Origin: Prevotellaceae bacterium
GTDB taxonomy: Bacteria > Bacteroidota > Bacteroidia > Bacteroidales > UBA932
DNA length: 6,479 bases
Reading direction: 5' to 3'
Assembly (NCBI GenBank): GCA_031257455.1
Contig: JAIROQ010000209.1
Coordinates: forward strand, 1-6,479
Shown here: in pieces, positions 1-6,343 of the stretch
Layout: the number at the start of each line of letters is the position of its first letter
How positions within the stretch are numbered: the stretch's first letter is position 1
The notes under the pieces: generated by a model
The model's input: only the letters and a program-made list of their open reading frames with translations
Databases searched by the model: none
Told to the model about the DNA's origin: nothing
Program-made: the position numbers and the translations under genes

Positions 1-171
1 GAATCTCCTGCGATGACCCGCAGTCTTTCCCAAACAGCTTGCGTTTTGCAGCAGATTTCTCCACTCCGCGTGCTCGTCCCTCGCACGCTCCGGTCGAAAT
101 GACGGGGCTGGGGGCTCGTCCCTCGTGCGCGGAGCCTGCCCCGAGCGCAGTCGAGGGGGTCGAAATGACGG
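1..171. repeat. Dispersed GC-rich repeat copies left of the GIY-YIG gene
   Basis: Two adjacent copies of a dispersed repeat occupy most of this stretch. One spans about 54-105 and the other about 111-171, and both end in TCGAAATGACGG. The first copy shares 17 bases (54-70) with 676-692 and 19 bases (86-104) with 729-747. The second contains a 27-base core (132-158) that is the exact reverse complement of 522-548. The window's opening bases (GAATCTCCTGC) also resemble this family, compare 623-639. Positions 11-50 hold nothing else I recognise. No coding sequence is credible here, because open frames through the repeat give low-complexity peptides rich in Arg, Ser and Pro. Confidence 0.85.
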
Positions 172-182
172 CAGCCCGTCAT
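165..182. repeat. Perfect 7-bp hairpin overlapping the GIY-YIG stop codon
   Basis: ATGACGG (165-171), loop CAGC (172-175) and CCGTCAT (176-182) form a perfect stem. It joins the inner edge of the left repeat to the last codons of the minus-strand nuclease gene, whose TGA stop is 179-181. It could act as a weak 3'-end structure for that transcript, but no T-run follows on the minus strand, so I do not call it an intrinsic terminator. It may simply mark a repeat edge, since both arms carry the repeat's GTCAT motif. Confidence 0.5.
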
Positions 183-484
183 ATTATCATTTTTTCTATA
201 TCTTTCCATAAGTCTTCCCATGCAGGATTTGTGGCATTTATCAGCGTTTCTTTTTTTGCCCTGTTCCATTTCTTTAATTGTGTTTCACGGTTAATTGCTT
301 GTGTGATGTCCGTGAAATATTCATAGTAGATACAATATTCCAAATTATACTTTGTAGTAAACGAGCGCGGATTATAGTGCGTTCGATGTTCCCATACACG
401 GCGTTGAAGATTATTTGTCACGCCAATGTACAGGGTCGTTTTATATTTGTTGGTCATTATATATATGTATCCGCCTTTTTGCAT
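179..484 (-). CDS. Small GIY-YIG nuclease-domain protein (URI/YhbQ-like)
   Basis: This encodes a 101-residue protein that is essentially one GIY-YIG domain, as in the COG2827/UPF0213 (YhbQ-like) family of putative endonucleases. Visible motifs are Y6-I7-Y8, standing for GIY; LYIG at 18-21, standing for YIG; the conserved Arg in NLQRR (R28 or R29), followed by H33; and the likely metal-binding Glu E67 in NRETQLKKW. The tail (NPAWEDLW) is typical of the family. Length matches single-domain members, so it looks intact. The ATG at 484 starts only about 25 bases inside the right-hand repeat, and no promoter or Shine-Dalgarno sequence is visible there. Dispersed repeats flank it in opposite orientations. 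The family fold is known for DNA cleavage, but the role of these short chromosomal members is unsettled. A link to the flanking repeats is inference. Confidence 0.88.
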   Translation of the reverse strand: MQKGGYIYIMTNKYKTTLYIGVTNNLQRRVWEHRTHYNPRSFTTKYNLEYCIYYEYFTDITQAINRETQLKKWNRAKKETLINATNPAWEDLWKDIEKMII

Positions 485-760
485 AGCTTGATTGTTTTAA
501 AATTACCCCCGTCATTCCGAGCCCCTCGACTGCGCTCGGGGCAGGCTCTGCGGAGCGCCACCACGCCGTCATTCCGAGCCCCTCGACTATGCTCGGGGCA
601 GGCTCTGCGTAGCGGAGTCGAGGAATCTCCCGCGTCCTGCACCCACTGCTTTGCCCCGCCCTGCGTCAGGCAGGGGATTTCTCCACTCCGCGCAGCCTGT
701 CCCGAGCGAAGTCGAGGGATTCCTCGTGCGCTCCGGTCGAAATGACGACTTAGTTGAAAA
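485..760. repeat. Three dispersed repeat copies right of the GIY-YIG gene
   Basis: This gene-free stretch is repeat sequence. Copy A (about 509-557) and copy B (about 566-630) both begin CCGTCATTCCGAG and match over 49 bases except at a few positions (TGC versus TAT near 531-533, and GGA versus GTA near the end). Copy B continues into GAGTCGAGGAATCTC. Copy C (about 676-747) is in the opposite orientation and ends TCGAAATGACG, like the copies at 54-171. Copy C is composite: it has the outer ends of the 54-105 copy with an AGCCTGTCCCGAGCG module inserted. A perfect hairpin (CCCTGC 659-664, GCAGGG 670-675) lies before it. No credible coding sequence is present. Confidence 0.85.
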
Positions 761-805
761 TGGAGAGTGGAGAGTGGAGAGTGGAGAATGGAGAGTGGAA
801 AATGG
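761..805. repeat. Heptamer tandem array (TGGAGAG)
   Basis: There are six consecutive 7-base units from 761 to 802. Units 1, 2, 3 and 5 are TGGAGAG, unit 4 is TGGAGAA, unit 6 is TGGAAAA, and a partial TGG follows. It lies between the last dispersed repeat and the 3' end of the PBP gene. It is non-coding, and units of this size can change copy number by slippage. Confidence 0.9.
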
Positions 806-822
806 CGACAGGCGCACTGTCG
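806..822 (-). terminator. Candidate hairpin downstream of the PBP gene
   Basis: CGACAG (806-811), loop GCGCA and CTGTCG (817-822) form a perfect 6-bp stem. It lies 54 bases beyond the minus-strand PBP stop codon. Read on the minus strand it is followed by CCATTTTCC, which is only a weak T-tract. It may help end PBP transcription, but it falls short of a classical intrinsic terminator. Confidence 0.25.
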
Positions 823-831
823 AAAAGTCGA

Positions 832-866
832 ATATCGAGCATCGAGTATCGAAAAATCGCGTATCG
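832..866. repeat. Degenerate heptamer array (NNATCGA type)
   Basis: Five 7-base units can be aligned: ATATCGA, GCATCGA, GTATCGA, AAAATCG and CGTATCG. The period is the same as in the neighbouring TGGAGAG array, but the sequence is unrelated. The array ends 10 bases from the PBP stop codon (877-879). Confidence 0.65.
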
Positions 867-876
867 CAACCTTCGA

Positions 877-3234
877 CTAAAAGAAATTATCGCTTTCCTG
901 TATGGCCTCGTAATTGCCGTCAGCATCGCTGCCGTCACAGGCGTAGGTGGGGGGCACGCCGGGCGGTATGGCAAATTCATCCGTTGTGCGCACGTCTAAT
1001 TGTTCGTCAGCAATGACTTTTTGCATAAACAGTCCCCATACAGGCAATGCCATATTTGCGCCGCCGCCCAGCGCCAGGCTTTCAAAATGTACATCGCGGT
1101 CTTCCGCCCCTACCCATACGCCCGCCGTGAGTTTCGGCGTAAAACCGACAAACCAGCCATCGGACTGGTCATTGGTGGTTCCGGTTTTTCCGGCAATCTG
1201 TCCCTCCGGAACGTAGCGGCTGCGCAGGCGGTAGGCTGTGCCTTCATTCACTACGGCCTGCATCAGGTTTACCGTAAGATAGGCTGCGCGGTCGCTCAAT
1301 GCTTCCGTTTGTCTGGGCAGGAATGCCGCCAGCCTGTTTCCTGATTTATCTTCAATGCGCGTTACAAAGAACGGCTCAATATGCACGCCCCTGCTGGGAA
1401 AAGTATTATATGCACCCACCAGTTCAAAGAGCGTCAGGTCGCAGGAGCCTAAGCAGAGGGAAGGCGCCCATGGCAAATCGCTTTTCACGCCCATCTTGTG
1501 GGCTATATTTATCAATGCCTGCGGGCCGAACTGCTTCATCAGGTAAGCCGAAATGTTATTACTGCTTTTGGTCAATCCCCATTTGAGGGTAACCATTTGA
1601 CCAATCCATTCCGGCTTGTCCGTGCTTTTGGGCGACCATGTGCTGTCGCCGACAATGAACGTCTGCGACACATTCAGCACCCGGTCGCAGGGCGTCATCC
1701 CCTGCTGCATGGCGAGGGTATATAAAAAGGGCTTCATCGTAGAACCCACCTGCCGGCGCGACTGGCGTGCATTATCGTATTTGAAATAGCGGTAATCGGG
1801 GCCTCCCACGTAGGCGCGGACAAAACCGGTTTGCGGCTCTATCGCCATGAACGCTACACGCAGCAGGGATTTATAATATAAAATGGAATCATGCGGCGTC
1901 ATCACGGTGTCGATAGCGCCCCGCCGCCACGAAAAGACTTTCATCGGCACGGGTTCTTTGAAAGATGCTTTAATGTCTTCTTCACTGACGCCTTCCGCTT
2001 TCATCGCACGGTAACGGTCGCTGGTGAGCATCCCCTGCCGGATAATTTGCTGCACACGCTCCGGCGTAAGGTCATTGGAAAAGGGAAAATTCCGCCGGTA
2101 TTTCAATTCGGCGTCAAATGTCGGTTGCAGGTCATAGCGTAAATGGGTGGTGATAGCTTCTTCGGCATACCGCTGCATACGGGAATTGACAGTAGTATAA
2201 ATTTTCAATCCGTCCCGGTCAAGGTCGTAGCGGTTGCCGTCCGGTTTGAAGTTTTTGTTGAGCCACCCGTAGAGCGGGTCGGTTTCCCACGCCGCAGAGT
2301 CGTTTCTGTAATCGAGCAGGCGTTTCCCGTAACGGCTACGCACCGGCTTCTGCATATTCATGATGCGCCGCAGCATATCGCGGAAATACGGCGCCTGTCC
2401 CGACAGGTGGTCTTGCGGCTGGAAGCTCAATGTTACCGGCAATCCTTTTAACGAATCGCCTTCCGCGTCCGGCAGGTAGCCGCATTTCACCATTTGGGCA
2501 ATTACATGGTTGCGGCGTATCAGGGCGCGGTCGGGATTACGCACGGGACTGTACATGGTCGGCGCATTGACTACGCCCACCAGCATGGCCGCTTCCTCAG
2601 GGTTCAGCTGTGACGGGTGTTTACCGAAGAAAGTCGAGGCCGCCGACCGGATGCCGTAAGCATTGCTGCCATAGAACACCGTATTGAAGTACATCGCAAT
2701 AATTTCTTCTTTGGTGTAGTTCCGCTCAATCTTTACGGCGGTAACCCATTCTTCCAGTTTTTGCCACAGGCGTTTCCATTTATTCTGCTCGCGTTGCGAA
2801 AATAAATTCAACGCCAGCTGTTGCGAAATGGTGCTGCCGCCGCCGGAACTTTTATCGCGGAACAGCAGGGTTTTTACCGCCACGCGTCCCAGACTGAAAA
2901 AGTCAATGCCCGCATGACTGTAAAAACGCTTGTCTTCCGTAGCAACCAAAGCATTTATCAGGTAAGGGGAAAGTTCGTCATACGACACAAAAGAGCGGTT
3001 TTCGATATGAAAAGTGGCCAGCACTACGCCGTCTGATGAAATAATTTCGGTAGCCAAATTACTGTTCGGGTTTTCCAACTCTTCAAACGAAGGAATATGC
3101 CCCAACAGGCCAACTATCGTGAACAGGAGCGCTACGCCGGCTATTCCGGCCAGTACCATGCCCCAAAACCACCGGAAAATTTTCCGTATCCGGCGGTTTT
3201 TATCCGTCCCCTTATATTTATTTTTTTTTGCCAT
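877..3234 (-). CDS. Class A penicillin-binding protein (PBP1A-type)
   Basis: This is a bifunctional peptidoglycan synthase anchored in the inner membrane. It polymerises lipid II into glycan strands and cross-links the stem peptides. From the ATG at 3234 it has 785 residues, a full family length. A basic N-terminus precedes one membrane helix (about 22-44). The GT51 glycosyltransferase domain shows EDKRFYSH with catalytic E100, GGSTISQQ at 132-139, MYFNTVFYG at 181-189 and EAAMLVGVVNAP further on. The transpeptidase domain shows STMK with nucleophile S498, SSN at 557-559 and KTGT from K683. All catalytic motifs are present. An in-frame ATG at 3282 would add 16 residues (MGLNGLKN...), but starting at MAKKNKYKG puts the basic stretch and helix where the family has them. 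There is no Shine-Dalgarno. It is divergent from the four-helix gene and topA. The name mrcA/ponA is possible, but the paralogue cannot be fixed. Confidence 0.96.
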   Translation of the reverse strand: MAKKNKYKGTDKNRRIRKIFRWFWGMVLAGIAGVALLFTIVGLLGHIPSFEELENPNSNLATEIISSDGVVLATFHIENRSFVSYDELSPYLINALVATEDKRFYSHAGIDFFSLGRVAVKTLLFRDKSSGGGSTISQQLALNLFSQREQNKWKRLWQKLEEWVTAVKIERNYTKEEIIAMYFNTVFYGSNAYGIRSAASTFFGKHPSQLNPEEAAMLVGVVNAPTMYSPVRNPDRALIRRNHVIAQMVKCGYLPDAEGDSLKGLPVTLSFQPQDHLSGQAPYFRDMLRRIMNMQKPVRSRYGKRLLDYRNDSAAWETDPLYGWLNKNFKPDGNRYDLDRDGLKIYTTVNSRMQRYAEEAITTHLRYDLQPTFDAELKYRRNFPFSNDLTPERVQQIIRQGMLTSDRYRAMKAEGVSEEDIKASFKEPVPMKVFSWRRGAIDTVMTPHDSILYYKSLLRVAFMAIEPQTGFVRAYVGGPDYRYFKYDNARQSRRQVGSTMKPFLYTLAMQQGMTPCDRVLNVSQTFIVGDSTWSPKSTDKPEWIGQMVTLKWGLTKSSNNISAYLMKQFGPQALINIAHKMGVKSDLPWAPSLCLGSCDLTLFELVGAYNTFPSRGVHIEPFFVTRIEDKSGNRLAAFLPRQTEALSDRAAYLTVNLMQAVVNEGTAYRLRSRYVPEGQIAGKTGTTNDQSDGWFVGFTPKLTAGVWVGAEDRDVHFESLALGGGANMALPVWGLFMQKVIADEQLDVRTTDEFAIPPGVPPTYACDGSDADGNYEAIQESDNFF

Positions 3235-3370
3235 CGCTACATTTATGTATAAAAAATTATTTTTCAACCCATTTAAGCCCAAAAAACGCCCCTCTTTTAG
3301 ACCTTTTCAAATACAAAATAACATAAAAAATTTGGAATATACCTTATTTTATCACTTACTTTGTAAAAAA
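3235..3370. other. Divergent spacer between the PBP gene and the octamer array
   Basis: This AT-rich spacer holds the upstream region of the minus-strand PBP gene and a candidate plus-strand promoter (3331-3363). For the PBP direction I see no convincing -33/-7 pair. The closest is TGTATTTG read on the minus strand within 3310-3320, which has one mismatch to TAnnTTTG and no TTTG at a suitable distance upstream. Confidence 0.5.
3331..3363 (+). promoter_or_regulatory. Candidate Bacteroidota-type promoter facing the four-helix gene and topA
   Basis: TTTG at 3331-3334 lies 21 bases upstream of TTACTTTG at 3356-3363. This is one mismatch from the Bacteroidota primary sigma factor pattern TTTG-(about 19-21)-TAnnTTTG. 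Transcription would start about 5-8 bases after G3363, at the first base or so of the octamer array. The transcript would then carry array 1, the four-helix ORF, array 2 and topA. No better promoter is visible between the four-helix stop and the topA ATG. Confidence 0.45.
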
Positions 3371-3418
3371 ATTGTTGAATTGTTGAATTGTTGAATTGTT
3401 GATTTGCTTATTTGTTGA
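3371..3418. repeat. Octamer array 1 (ATTGTTGA)n, upstream arm
   Basis: Four perfect ATTGTTGA units (3371-3402) are followed by degenerate TTTGCTTA and TTTGTTGA. The array ends 6 bases before the four-helix start codon. Positions 3370-3404 are the perfect 35-base reverse complement of 3815-3849 in array 2. Pairing continues imperfectly inwards almost to the ORF. Confidence 0.95.
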
Positions 3419-3424
3419 TTTGGC

Positions 3425-3802
3425 ATGTATATATATTCGTTTGAAAAATTAGAGGTGTGGCAGCTTGCCCGCAGGCTGGTTAAGGTAATTTATGAACTTA
3501 CGGCATTTTTTTCAACCGAAGAAAAATACGGATTATCCAGTCAATTGAGGCGAGCAAGCGTATCTGTTCTGTCGGATATAGCAGAGGGGGCGTCCCGCAG
3601 TTCATTAAAAGAACAATGTTATTATCTGGAAAGAGCTTACGGTTCGTTGATGGAAATATATTCTCAATTATGTATTGCAATGGATTTATCTTACATTACG
3701 CAAGAAAAATCAGATACTGTAAATTTATTGATACGGGAATTATCTAATAAATTAAATTCATTACGAAATACCTTTAGGAAGAAGATAATTCAGCAACAAT
3801 AA
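3425..3802 (+). CDS. Four-helix-bundle protein, 23S rRNA IVS-encoded family
   Basis: This 125-residue protein matches the family PF05635/TIGR02436, originally found as ORFs inside 23S rRNA intervening sequences and related in fold to the Avd accessory protein of diversity-generating retroelements. Diagnostic parts are FEKLEVWQLARRLV (6-19) in helix 1, the YGLSSQLRRASVS segment (35-47), the IAEGASRSS turn (52-60), and an amphipathic helix with YLERAYGSLMEI. Length is normal and the ORF is intact. The C-terminus is basic (RKKIIQQQ). It contains no catalytic residues, so a binding role, perhaps to nucleic acid, is inferred, and the cellular function of stand-alone members is unknown. The start is ATG 3425; the family usually begins a few residues before the FEKLEVW motif. 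No reverse transcriptase or 23S rRNA is in the window. It sits between two inverted octamer arrays and 86 bases upstream of topA. Confidence 0.92.
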   Translation: MYIYSFEKLEVWQLARRLVKVIYELTAFFSTEEKYGLSSQLRRASVSVLSDIAEGASRSSLKEQCYYLERAYGSLMEIYSQLCIAMDLSYITQEKSDTVNLLIRELSNKLNSLRNTFRKKIIQQQ

Positions 3803-3808
3803 CACCAA

Positions 3809-3880
3809 TCAACCAATCAACAATTCAACAATTCAACAATTCAACAATTCAACAGTTCAACAATTCAACAAATCAACAAA
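3809..3880. repeat. Octamer array 2 (TCAACAAT)n, downstream arm and topA leader
   Basis: Nine 8-base units run without interruption: TCAACCAA, TCAACAAT four times (3817-3848), TCAACAGT, TCAACAAT and TCAACAAA twice. The unit is the reverse complement of the array 1 unit, making a 35-bp perfect inverted repeat around the four-helix gene. The array begins 6 bases after that gene's stop and ends 8 bases before the topA ATG, so it forms almost the entire immediate topA leader. Confidence 0.95.
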
Positions 3881-3888
3881 AACAAAAT

Positions 3889-6213
3889 ATGCAAGAAAAT
3901 TTAGTTATCGTAGAATCGCCGGCAAAAGCCAAAACGATTGAGAAATTTTTAGGGAAAGATTTCTTGGTAAAATCAAGTTTCGGTCATATTCGCGACCTGT
4001 CAAAAAGCAAAAAAGATAACCGGTTGGGCATCGACATCAAGAATAATTTTGAACCCGACTACATCGTATCGGAAGATAAATTAAAGGTGGTAGCCGAATT
4101 GAAAAAATTAGCCAAGCAGGCGAAAACCGTATGGCTCGCTTCCGATGAAGACCGCGAAGGGGAAGCCATTGCATGGCACTTGATGGAAACATTGAAATTA
4201 GACCCGGAAAAAACCAGACGCATCGTATTTCACGAAATCACCAAAGACGCCATCCTTCACGCTATTCAAAATCCCCGCGCGGTGGACATGAACCTCGTGA
4301 ATGCACAACAGGCACGCCGCGTACTCGACCGGCTGGTGGGTTTTGAAGTATCGCCGGTATTGTGGCGGAAAGTGAAAGAAGGCTTGTCGGCCGGGCGCGT
4401 ACAGTCCGTTGCCGTGCGCCTGATTGTGGAACGCGAACGCGAAGCGTTGAACTTTCAGGCTACATCGTCATTCAAGGTCAGCGGCCTCTTTGAACCGGCA
4501 GATGAGAAAAAATTCAAGCTCAGAGCCGAACTTTCCGAAAAATTCAAAGACGAAAATACGGCGCAGCAATTTTTAGAAAAATGTAAAACGGCAACCTATA
4601 CGGTACGGGCGATTGAAAAAAAACCGGCGAAGAAAATGCCGGCGCCCCCTTTTACTACGTCCACGCTGCAACAGGAAGCCTCGCGCAAACACGGTTTTTC
4701 CGTCAGCCAAACCATGAGCATCGCGCAACGCCTCTACGAAGCCGGATGGATTACCTATATGCGTACCGACTCCACCAACCTTTCGGAAATGGCGCTGCAC
4801 AGCGCAAAGAACGCTATCGAACAGTTATTCGGGAGCAATTATTCCAAAACCCGCCGGTATGCTACCAAAACCAAAGGCGCACAGGAAGCGCACGAAGCCA
4901 TCCGCCCGACTTACATGGAGCGGACGGATATTGAAGGTTCCGCTCAGGAACGTAAATTGTACGACCTGATTTGGAAACGCGCTATTGCATCGCAAATGGC
5001 GGAAGCGCAACTGGAAAAAACGGAAATAACTATCGGCGTTTCCACTGCCCCGCAAACCTTTCAGGCGCGTGGGGAAGTGATTTTATTCGATGGGTTTTTA
5101 AAAGTATATATGGAAACCAACGATGACGAACCGGAAGACCAAAGCGACAGCGGGCTGTTGCCGCCATTGAAAAACAATCAGTCGCTGGAAGCGTTGGAGA
5201 TTACGGCTACCGAGCGTTTCTCGCAACGCCCGCCGCGCTACACCGAAGCAAGTCTGGTGAAACGATTGGAAGAATTGGGCATCGGGCGGCCTTCGACCTA
5301 TGCGCCGACCATTACCACGATTATCAATCGCGGCTACGTAGCCAAAGAAGACCGTCCGGGAGTGGAACGTAAATACATCCAATGGCTGTTGCAAAAAGGC
5401 AACCTCGCCAAGAAAATACTGACGGAAATTACCGGCGCGGAAAAATCGAAACTCTTCCCGAGCGACATCGGGATGCTGGTAAACGATTTCCTGAACGAAT
5501 ATTTCCAAAATATCGTGGACTACGGCTTCACGGCGAATGTGGAAGAAGAATTTGACGAAATCGCCGAAGGAAAACTGCAATGGAATAAAATGATTGGCAA
5601 ATTCTACCAGCCGTTCCACACCAACGTAACCGAAACATTGGAAACCTCGCGCATCATGAATGCCGAGCGGATTTTAGGGCAAGACCCGAAAACCGGCAAA
5701 ACCGTGTCTGTCCGCATTGGCCGCTACGGCCCGCTGGCGCAGCTGGGTGCGGCTGACGATGAAAAAAAGCAGTTCGCTTCCCTGCTAAAAGGACAGTTAA
5801 TAGAAACCATCACGCTGGAAGAAGCCTTGAATTTATTTGAACTTCCCCGTATAGTCGGCGCTTACGAAAACAAAGACATCACGGCGGCTATCGGGCGTTT
5901 CGGGCCGTATGTCCGCATCGGGTCGGAGTTTGTTTCCCTCAAAAAGGAAGACAATCCCTACACCGTAACCATTGAACGCGCTATTGAACTGATTGAAGAA
6001 AAACGAAAAAAAGACCGCGAAAAACATATCAAGGTATTCGAAAAAGAAGATATACAAATCCTGAATGGCCGCTTTGGGCCTTACATCGCGCATGCCGGCA
6101 ATAATTACAAAATCCCGAAAGACGCCGACCCCGCAAAATTAACGCTCAAAGAAAGCTTGGCCATCATTGACTCGCAAAAAGATAAAAAGCGGAAAACGAG
6201 GAAACGTAATTAG
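3889..6213 (+). CDS. topA: DNA topoisomerase I (type IA)
   Basis: This 774-residue enzyme relaxes negatively supercoiled DNA by cutting one strand, passing the other and resealing. The N-terminal TOPRIM domain shows VIVESPAKAK with E9 and the acidic cluster SDEDREGE with D86 and D88. The central domains carry SAGRVQS (167-173), the catalytic tyrosine Y290 in ITYMRTDST, the HEAIRPT motif with H335, and GRPSTYAPT (466-474). The C-terminus has no Cys4 zinc fingers. Instead it has three repeats with G-R-[FY]-G-P motifs starting at G611, G669 and G727, as in the topoisomerase C-terminal repeat (Toprim_Crpt), and then a Lys/Arg-rich tail. It is shorter than the 865-residue E. coli protein for this reason and looks complete. 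The ATG at 3889 puts VESPAKAK at the usual position. An A-rich stretch, not a Shine-Dalgarno, precedes it. Its own promoter may lie upstream of the four-helix gene. Confidence 0.98.
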   Translation: MQENLVIVESPAKAKTIEKFLGKDFLVKSSFGHIRDLSKSKKDNRLGIDIKNNFEPDYIVSEDKLKVVAELKKLAKQAKTVWLASDEDREGEAIAWHLMETLKLDPEKTRRIVFHEITKDAILHAIQNPRAVDMNLVNAQQARRVLDRLVGFEVSPVLWRKVKEGLSAGRVQSVAVRLIVEREREALNFQATSSFKVSGLFEPADEKKFKLRAELSEKFKDENTAQQFLEKCKTATYTVRAIEKKPAKKMPAPPFTTSTLQQEASRKHGFSVSQTMSIAQRLYEAGWITYMRTDSTNLSEMALHSAKNAIEQLFGSNYSKTRRYATKTKGAQEAHEAIRPTYMERTDIEGSAQERKLYDLIWKRAIASQMAEAQLEKTEITIGVSTAPQTFQARGEVILFDGFLKVYMETNDDEPEDQSDSGLLPPLKNNQSLEALEITATERFSQRPPRYTEASLVKRLEELGIGRPSTYAPTITTIINRGYVAKEDRPGVERKYIQWLLQKGNLAKKILTEITGAEKSKLFPSDIGMLVNDFLNEYFQNIVDYGFTANVEEEFDEIAEGKLQWNKMIGKFYQPFHTNVTETLETSRIMNAERILGQDPKTGKTVSVRIGRYGPLAQLGAADDEKKQFASLLKGQLIETITLEEALNLFELPRIVGAYENKDITAAIGRFGPYVRIGSEFVSLKKEDNPYTVTIERAIELIEEKRKKDREKHIKVFEKEDIQILNGRFGPYIAHAGNNYKIPKDADPAKLTLKESLAIIDSQKDKKRKTRKRN

Positions 6214-6241
6214 TGGTTAATGGTTAATGGTTAATGGTTAG
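6214..6241. repeat. Heptamer tandem array (TGGTTAA) abutting the topA stop
   Basis: Four 7-base units begin at the base right after the TAG stop of topA: TGGTTAA three times and then TGGTTAG. A GC-rich segment (6242-6265) containing GCGCAAGCGC follows. I see no convincing intrinsic terminator for topA here. Confidence 0.92.
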
Positions 6242-6265
6242 TGGCGCAAGCGCAGTGGCGTCAGC

Positions 6266-6332
6266 CAAAATAGTCAATAGTCAATAATTAAATAGTCAAT
6301 CAAAATAGTCAATAGTCAATAATTAAATAGTC
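6266..6332. repeat. 35-bp-period direct repeat built from AGTCAAT heptamers
   Basis: A 32-base unit occurs at 6266-6297 and again, identically, at 6301-6332, separated by AAT. Each copy contains AATAGTCAATAGTCAATAA, itself a short 7-base-period repeat, followed by TTAAATAGTC. It lies between topA and the next promoter. Confidence 0.93.
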
Positions 6333-6343
6333 CATTTTTTTTG

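Noticed and set aside
457..817. Open frames on both strands through the GC-rich repeats, with peptides such as ACPERSRGARNDG and LRSGQAL
   Set aside because: These are translations of the dispersed repeat and heptamer array. Similar peptides recur within the window wherever the repeat occurs, and they have no start context or domain.
3235..3330. Promoter for the PBP gene on the minus strand
   Set aside because: Only a one-mismatch -7-like box was found, with no -33 partner at a usable distance, so it was not listed as a promoter.
3371..3880. Diversity-generating retroelement suggested by the Avd-related four-helix protein
   Set aside because: There is no reverse transcriptase, no template/variable repeat pair and no target gene in the window. 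The protein fits the IVS-encoded branch equally well.
3365..3888. Target-site duplication around the octamer-bracketed cassette
   Set aside because: Only A-rich sequence is shared on both sides (AAAAAA versus AAAAACAAAA), which is too simple to count as a duplication.
5098..5619. 173-codon open frame on the minus strand
   Set aside because: It lies wholly inside topA, whose frame has complete catalytic and C-terminal motifs. The minus-strand frame is a by-product of its codon use.
6266..6332. CRISPR-like direct repeats
   Set aside because: There are only two copies, with a 3-base gap and no spacer sequence, and the unit has internal 7-base periodicity. No cas genes are present.
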